Part shown: piece after piece, positions 7,476 to 10,832 of the stretch
How positions within the stretch are numbered: the first letter of the stretch is position 1
How the letters are laid out: every line of letters starts with the position of its first letter
NCBI GenBank assembly: GCA_023433205.1
Contig: JAEZDS010000245.1
Coordinates: forward strand, 1-10,832
DNA length: 10,832 nucleotides
From: Bacteroidota bacterium
Lineage (GTDB): Bacteria > Bacteroidota > Bacteroidia > B-17B0 > Aurantibacillaceae
Reading direction: 5' to 3'
The notes under the pieces: model-generated
Seen by the model: only the letters and a program-made list of their open reading frames with translations
Databases searched by the model: none
What the model was told of the DNA's origin: nothing
Translations under genes and position numbers: made by a program

Positions 7476-8578
7476 GTGCTTTTACGCAGATACTGTTTTT
7501 ACTGCTGGTCGCTTATATTATTACGCTTCTGGTATTGGCCGCAGGGTATTCAAGAACCCCCTGGTTTCAGCCACGCCATAACGAAGAAGTGCCGGTTTCC
7601 ATAATAGTTTGTGCCCGAAATGAGGAAGCCCATCTTGGGAACTGTTTGTGGGGACTGCTGGCACAGGATTACCCTCCAAACCTGATACAGATCATTGTGG
7701 TGAACGACGCGAGTACCGACCGCACACTGCTGATTGCAGATACGGTGCTTGAGAATGCCAACATCGACCACCGCATCCTGTCAAATCCTTCACGTAAAGG
7801 CAAAAAAAGCAGCATCAGCCAGGCTATAAAATTCGCCCGGCACGAACTGATAATCCTTCGCGATGCCGACACTTACACTACCTCGGTAAACTGGCTCCGT
7901 GATGTGGCCGCAGCCCATACCCATGGTTTGCAGTTTGTAATTGCACCCATAGCCGTGCAGGCGGGAAATAATCTGCTCAGTGCCCTGCAGGCCGTAGAAA
8001 GCGCCATTCTAGCGCTGGTTACTGCCGGCCCGGCTTATTATAAGAAGCCCTTCCTCTGCAGTGGAGCCAATCTCGCTTTTAGCAAACAATTGTTTGTGCA
8101 AACAGGAGGCTATACCTCGCACAACCACCTTGTTTCGGGCGATGATATTTTTTTCCTTCACGATGTAAAAAAGATCCCCAATGCCACTGTTGGATTTTTA
8201 AAATCGCCAGACGCAGTAGTGAACACTTATCCGCTCAGAAGATTAAAGCCGCTTATTTTGCAGAAAGCGCGATGGGCCTCAAAGTTCAGACACCACTTCA
8301 ACTTTCTTAATTTGTGGATCGCCTTTTTAGTATTCACCGTTAACGGCGCAGTTATTTACGCTCTCTGCAAACTGATTCTTGAAGGAGATATATGGCCAGG
8401 TGCTTATATTTTTTTAAAAATCCTTACCGATCTTTTCCTATTATATTTAGCTTCAGCCATGATAAAAACCGGCACAAAGCTCCGTCAGCTGATTCCCGTG
8501 GCATTTATTTATCCATTTTATGCGCTGATCACCGGATTGATGGCCATCTTTATTAAACCTGTGTGGAAGGAAGAATGA
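7472..8578 (+). CDS. Membrane-anchored family 2 glycosyltransferase
   Basis: A 368-residue GT2 enzyme of the inner membrane that would add sugars from a nucleotide donor at the cytoplasmic face. A membrane helix (4-25) precedes the GT-A domain with SIIVCARNEE (43-52), VVNDAST (76-82), the metal-binding DAD (131-133) in LRDADTYT, SGANLAF (197-203) and the catalytic GDD (223-225) motif. QKARW at 264-268 fits the QxxRW signature of processive GT2 enzymes such as cellulose and hyaluronan synthases, though length and motif do not prove processivity. Two to three C-terminal helices (about 281-300, 309-330 and 341-362) follow. The GTG start at 7472 overlaps the previous stop as GTGA, and its stop overlaps the next ATG as ATGA, marking tight translational coupling on both sides. 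Product (glycolipid, polysaccharide or carotenoid glycoside) is unknown. Confidence 0.9.
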   Translation: MSAFTQILFLLLVAYIITLLVLAAGYSRTPWFQPRHNEEVPVSIIVCARNEEAHLGNCLWGLLAQDYPPNLIQIIVVNDASTDRTLLIADTVLENANIDHRILSNPSRKGKKSSISQAIKFARHELIILRDADTYTTSVNWLRDVAAAHTHGLQFVIAPIAVQAGNNLLSALQAVESAILALVTAGPAYYKKPFLCSGANLAFSKQLFVQTGGYTSHNHLVSGDDIFFLHDVKKIPNATVGFLKSPDAVVNTYPLRRLKPLILQKARWASKFRHHFNFLNLWIAFLVFTVNGAVIYALCKLILEGDIWPGAYIFLKILTDLFLLYLASAMIKTGTKLRQLIPVAFIYPFYALITGLMAIFIKPVWKEE

Positions 8579-9828
8579 TCTTTTTACGGAGAAAGGAAAT
8601 CAATCAGTCTACATCGCTGAGCCAGCTCACCTGGAAACGTTTCAGGCGAAACCGTCTTGCAATGGCAGGCCTTTTGTTTATTCTGCTTTCGTGCATGGTG
8701 TCAGTTCTTGGGTATCTGATCACTCCCGACCAAACTCCCTACGCCAACAACCAGAAACCCGAGCTGCACATAAGGCCTCCCGGATCTGCACACCGGTTTC
8801 TGAAGGTGAAAAGAAACCAGAAAACAGAGGCCCCGAATGTTTTCAAAAAAATGCTCTTTGGCGCTTCTCCTGAATTTGACCTTTACAGCTTTCAATCTTT
8901 CAGGTTCAGCGGTGAAAATATTCTGATCGCCGAATACACCGGGGGAATTGCCGATTCAACTAACATGGCAGGATTTAACATGGCAGATGTTGTATTCAGT
9001 CTTGATAACTCCCTACCGGTTACCTATGATTCAGTACGGCAGAACCTAAGCTTTTATGAGCTCAACAACAGCTCCCCAAAAACCGTTGCCGCAGCTCTTC
9101 TCCGCGAGCAGATCACAAAAGAACACCTGGTGCAGCGCACCTTTGTATTGGGCACCGATCTGCTTGGCCGTGATATGCTAAGCAGGTTGCTTATCGGGAC
9201 AAGGATCAGTCTTGGGGTGGGTCTTATCTCAGTGCTGATCAGTATTTCAATTGGCATTTCGCTGGGTGCAGCTGCAGGTTTTTTTGGTGGCAGAACCGAT
9301 GCCATCATCATGTGGCTGATAAATGTTGTGTGGAGCATTCCAACACTGCTGCTGGTTATCGCAATTACATTGGTGCTGGGCAAAGGCGTAACACAGGTGT
9401 TTATTGCTGTTGGTTTAACCATGTGGGTGGATGTGGCGCGTATAGTGAGGGGTCAGGTACTGGGCATAAGAGAAAAAGAATTTATTGAGGCGGGCCGCGC
9501 GCTGGGTTACAGTAATAAACGGGTGATTTTCCGGCACATCATGCCAAATATTATGGGTCCGGTGGTGGTGATAGCCGCCAGCAATTTTGCTTCAGCAATT
9601 TTAATGGAGGCTGGCCTGAGTTTCCTGGGAATTGGCGCTCAGCCCCCTGTTCCATCCTGGGGCGAAATGATCAATGCGCACCGTGGTTATATTCTGATGG
9701 ACAAGGCCTATCTGGCTTTTATACCAGGCGCGGCAATAATGCTGCTTGTGCTGGCTTTTATGCTTGTAGGAAATGGTTTGCGCGACGCGCTCGATACAAG
9801 ATCGGTTGATGCCCGAACACTGGTATAA
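8575..9828 (+). CDS. OppC/DppC-type ABC transporter permease with enlarged periplasmic loop
   Basis: A 417-residue permease of the peptide/nickel transporter group. After a cytoplasmic N terminus (WKRFRRNRLAM, 20-30) come TM1 (31-50), a long outer region (51-190), then GTDLLGRDMLSR (193-204) and five membrane segments. The EAA loop around 302-321, with EAGRALG and FRHIMPN, contacts the ABC ATPase. LSFLGIGAQPPVPSWGEM (348-365) is typical of OppC. Most OppC/DppC proteins have about 300 residues. Here the usual PPS..H.FGTD..GRD loop is split: PPGSAH at 68-73 is separated from GTD (193) by about 115 extra residues. The start is taken as ATG 8575, overlapping the upstream stop as ATGA, with AAGGA just before it; a GTG at 8563 in the same frame is less likely. 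No ATPase, OppB or binding-protein gene is near, so partners must be elsewhere or off-window. Substrate unknown. Confidence 0.9.
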   Translation: MIFLRRKEINQSTSLSQLTWKRFRRNRLAMAGLLFILLSCMVSVLGYLITPDQTPYANNQKPELHIRPPGSAHRFLKVKRNQKTEAPNVFKKMLFGASPEFDLYSFQSFRFSGENILIAEYTGGIADSTNMAGFNMADVVFSLDNSLPVTYDSVRQNLSFYELNNSSPKTVAAALLREQITKEHLVQRTFVLGTDLLGRDMLSRLLIGTRISLGVGLISVLISISIGISLGAAAGFFGGRTDAIIMWLINVVWSIPTLLLVIAITLVLGKGVTQVFIAVGLTMWVDVARIVRGQVLGIREKEFIEAGRALGYSNKRVIFRHIMPNIMGPVVVIAASNFASAILMEAGLSFLGIGAQPPVPSWGEMINAHRGYILMDKAYLAFIPGAAIMLLVLAFMLVGNGLRDALDTRSVDARTLV

Positions 9829-9836
9829 GACCAAAT

Positions 9837-10832
9837 TCAGTGCCCCACCATTGCTGCCAGGGCCTTAACCCAGCTGTTCTCTGCATTAAGACTCTGAACA
9901 AGAACAATTTTTTCGCCGCCCTTTTCTTTGAACTTTTCCTCGTACTCAACACCGATCTCGAAAATAGTTTCAAGACAATCGGCCACAAATGCGGGAGAAA
10001 AAACAAGCAACTTTTTCGCGCCTTTTTCAGCCAGTTCCTCCACTACCTTGTCACTAAATGGCGTTAACCAGCGGTTATTGAGCCGCGACTGAAAACTGCT
10101 TGTGTATTTTCCTTCAGGAATTTTAAGTGCCTCAACCAAAGCACGGGTGGTGGCAAAACAATTGGCACGGTAACAATACCGGTTGTTTTTAGTGATACTG
10201 TTACAACAGGCGCCCATTTTACAGGTATTGCCACCATAATGAGCAGAAGCTTTCAAAATCTGCCGCTCGGGCAAACCATGATAACTGAAGATGACATGAT
10301 CATATTCCTGGTGGTTGTATTTTCCTGCGTTATCAGTGAGTGCCGAAAGGTAATGCGGGTTATCATAGAACTTACTGACAATATTCAGGTCCGGTATCAC
10401 CTCCCAGCCACTAATACAGCGCATCAGCTCTTCTATACTGCTTCCCGTGCTTGAACTTGCGTACTGGGGGTAAAGCGGGATCACATGGATCTTTGAAGGA
10501 CGCTGCCTTCTTAACTTTTCAAGAACCGAAGCAATGGAAGGCTGCTGATAACGCATTGCCAGCTCCACGATATATCTGTCGCCCAGTTCCTGCTGAAGCT
10601 TGTTTTGCAAAGCCACACTATTGGTTAATAGCGGAGAACCCTCTTTTGTCCAGATCTGCTTATAAAGTTTTGACGAATTAAAGCTGCGGAAAGGCACAAT
10701 AAAAAGATTCACCAGTGCGAAGCGGGCAGCGGCGCTTATGTCGATCACCCGCCGGTCGTTAAGGAACTGGGTAAGGTACTTTCGTACTTTGCCGGGAGAG
10801 GGATCGTCGGGTGTCCCCAGATTGTTCAGAAG
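9837..10832 (-). CDS. hemH: Ferrochelatase HemH, N terminus cut by window edge
   Basis: This enzyme inserts Fe2+ into protoporphyrin IX to make haem (or into coproporphyrin in coproporphyrin-dependent pathways). 331 residues are visible on the minus strand. The frame opens at the right edge with LLNNLGTPDDPS, the usual ferrochelatase start, so only about 10-15 residues are missing. The GTG near 10748 is an internal Val, not the start. Family marks are the FLNDRRVID block, PLYPQYASSSTGS, the metal-binding histidine in FSYHGLPER (His codon 10278-10280), and FSPAFVADCLETIFEI with its conserved Glu (codon 9969-9971). The segment encoded by about 10158-10223 holds five cysteines in CKMGACC...CYRANC. 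Total length of about 343 is normal. The stop is 8 bp from the convergent permease stop. Family assignment is firm; which of the two porphyrin substrates is used is not resolved. Confidence 0.95.
   Translation of the reverse strand, partial: LLNNLGTPDDPSPGKVRKYLTQFLNDRRVIDISAAARFALVNLFIVPFRSFNSSKLYKQIWTKEGSPLLTNSVALQNKLQQELGDRYIVELAMRYQQPSIASVLEKLRRQRPSKIHVIPLYPQYASSSTGSSIEELMRCISGWEVIPDLNIVSKFYDNPHYLSALTDNAGKYNHQEYDHVIFSYHGLPERQILKASAHYGGNTCKMGACCNSITKNNRYCYRANCFATTRALVEALKIPEGKYTSSFQSRLNNRWLTPFSDKVVEELAEKGAKKLLVFSPAFVADCLETIFEIGVEYEEKFKEKGGEKIVLVQSLNAENSWVKALAAMVGH

Noticed and set aside
8563..8574. GTG at 8563 as start of the ABC permease
   Set aside because: The ATG at 8575 gives a 4-bp ATGA overlap like its neighbour and needs no non-ATG start; it also has an AAGGA just upstream.
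9818..9842. CACTG...CAGTG inverted repeat across the permease/hemH junction
   Set aside because: Arms are 5 bp with competing pairings and no T-run, so it does not make a credible bidirectional terminator.
10746..10748. GTG at 10748 as start of hemH
   Set aside because: The frame continues upstream to the window edge with the conserved NLGTPD ferrochelatase N terminus, so this codon is internal.

Overview
The window looks like an ordinary chromosomal segment of a member of the Bacteroidota. The best marker is a gene for the type IX secretion system (T9SS) plug protein, a system confined to that phylum and close relatives. Supporting signs are several copies of the Bacteroidota -7 promoter element TAnnTTTG in front of genes and almost no Shine-Dalgarno sequences. 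No transposase, integrase, tRNA, rRNA, CRISPR array or phage gene was seen. Genus cannot be fixed from this sequence.

Layout from left to right. A 5'-truncated metal-dependent amidohydrolase of the YtcJ type (+) meets, tail to tail, a minus-strand pair: a YjjG-like HAD phosphatase and, overlapping it upstream, a 155-residue membrane protein. A 142-bp divergent region with a perfect 14-bp palindrome separates that pair from gdh (glutamate dehydrogenase family, +), which ends at a strong intrinsic terminator. Next come plsY (acyl-phosphate:glycerol-3-phosphate acyltransferase, +) and the T9SS plug gene (+), each with its own candidate -7 element. ruvC (-) converges on the plug gene. Divergent from ruvC is a tightly packed three-gene plus-strand unit: a YbhN/LPG-synthase-TM-like membrane protein, a membrane-anchored family 2 glycosyltransferase and an OppC/DppC-like ABC permease, joined by two 4-bp start/stop overlaps. 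The window closes with hemH (ferrochelatase, -), which lacks only its extreme N terminus.

Functionally this is mostly housekeeping: nitrogen metabolism, phospholipid synthesis, recombination, haem synthesis and envelope transport. The most interesting part is the 6489-9828 unit. It pairs a probable glycolipid-type glycosyltransferase with a flippase-like membrane protein and an ABC permease whose periplasmic loop is split by an insertion of roughly 115 residues. That is a plausible, not proven, envelope-glycolipid module. I found no clear evidence of a wholly new defence or mobile system. Apart from short spacers (at most 142 bp) the window is fully coding, so no stretch over 300 bp lacks a gene.
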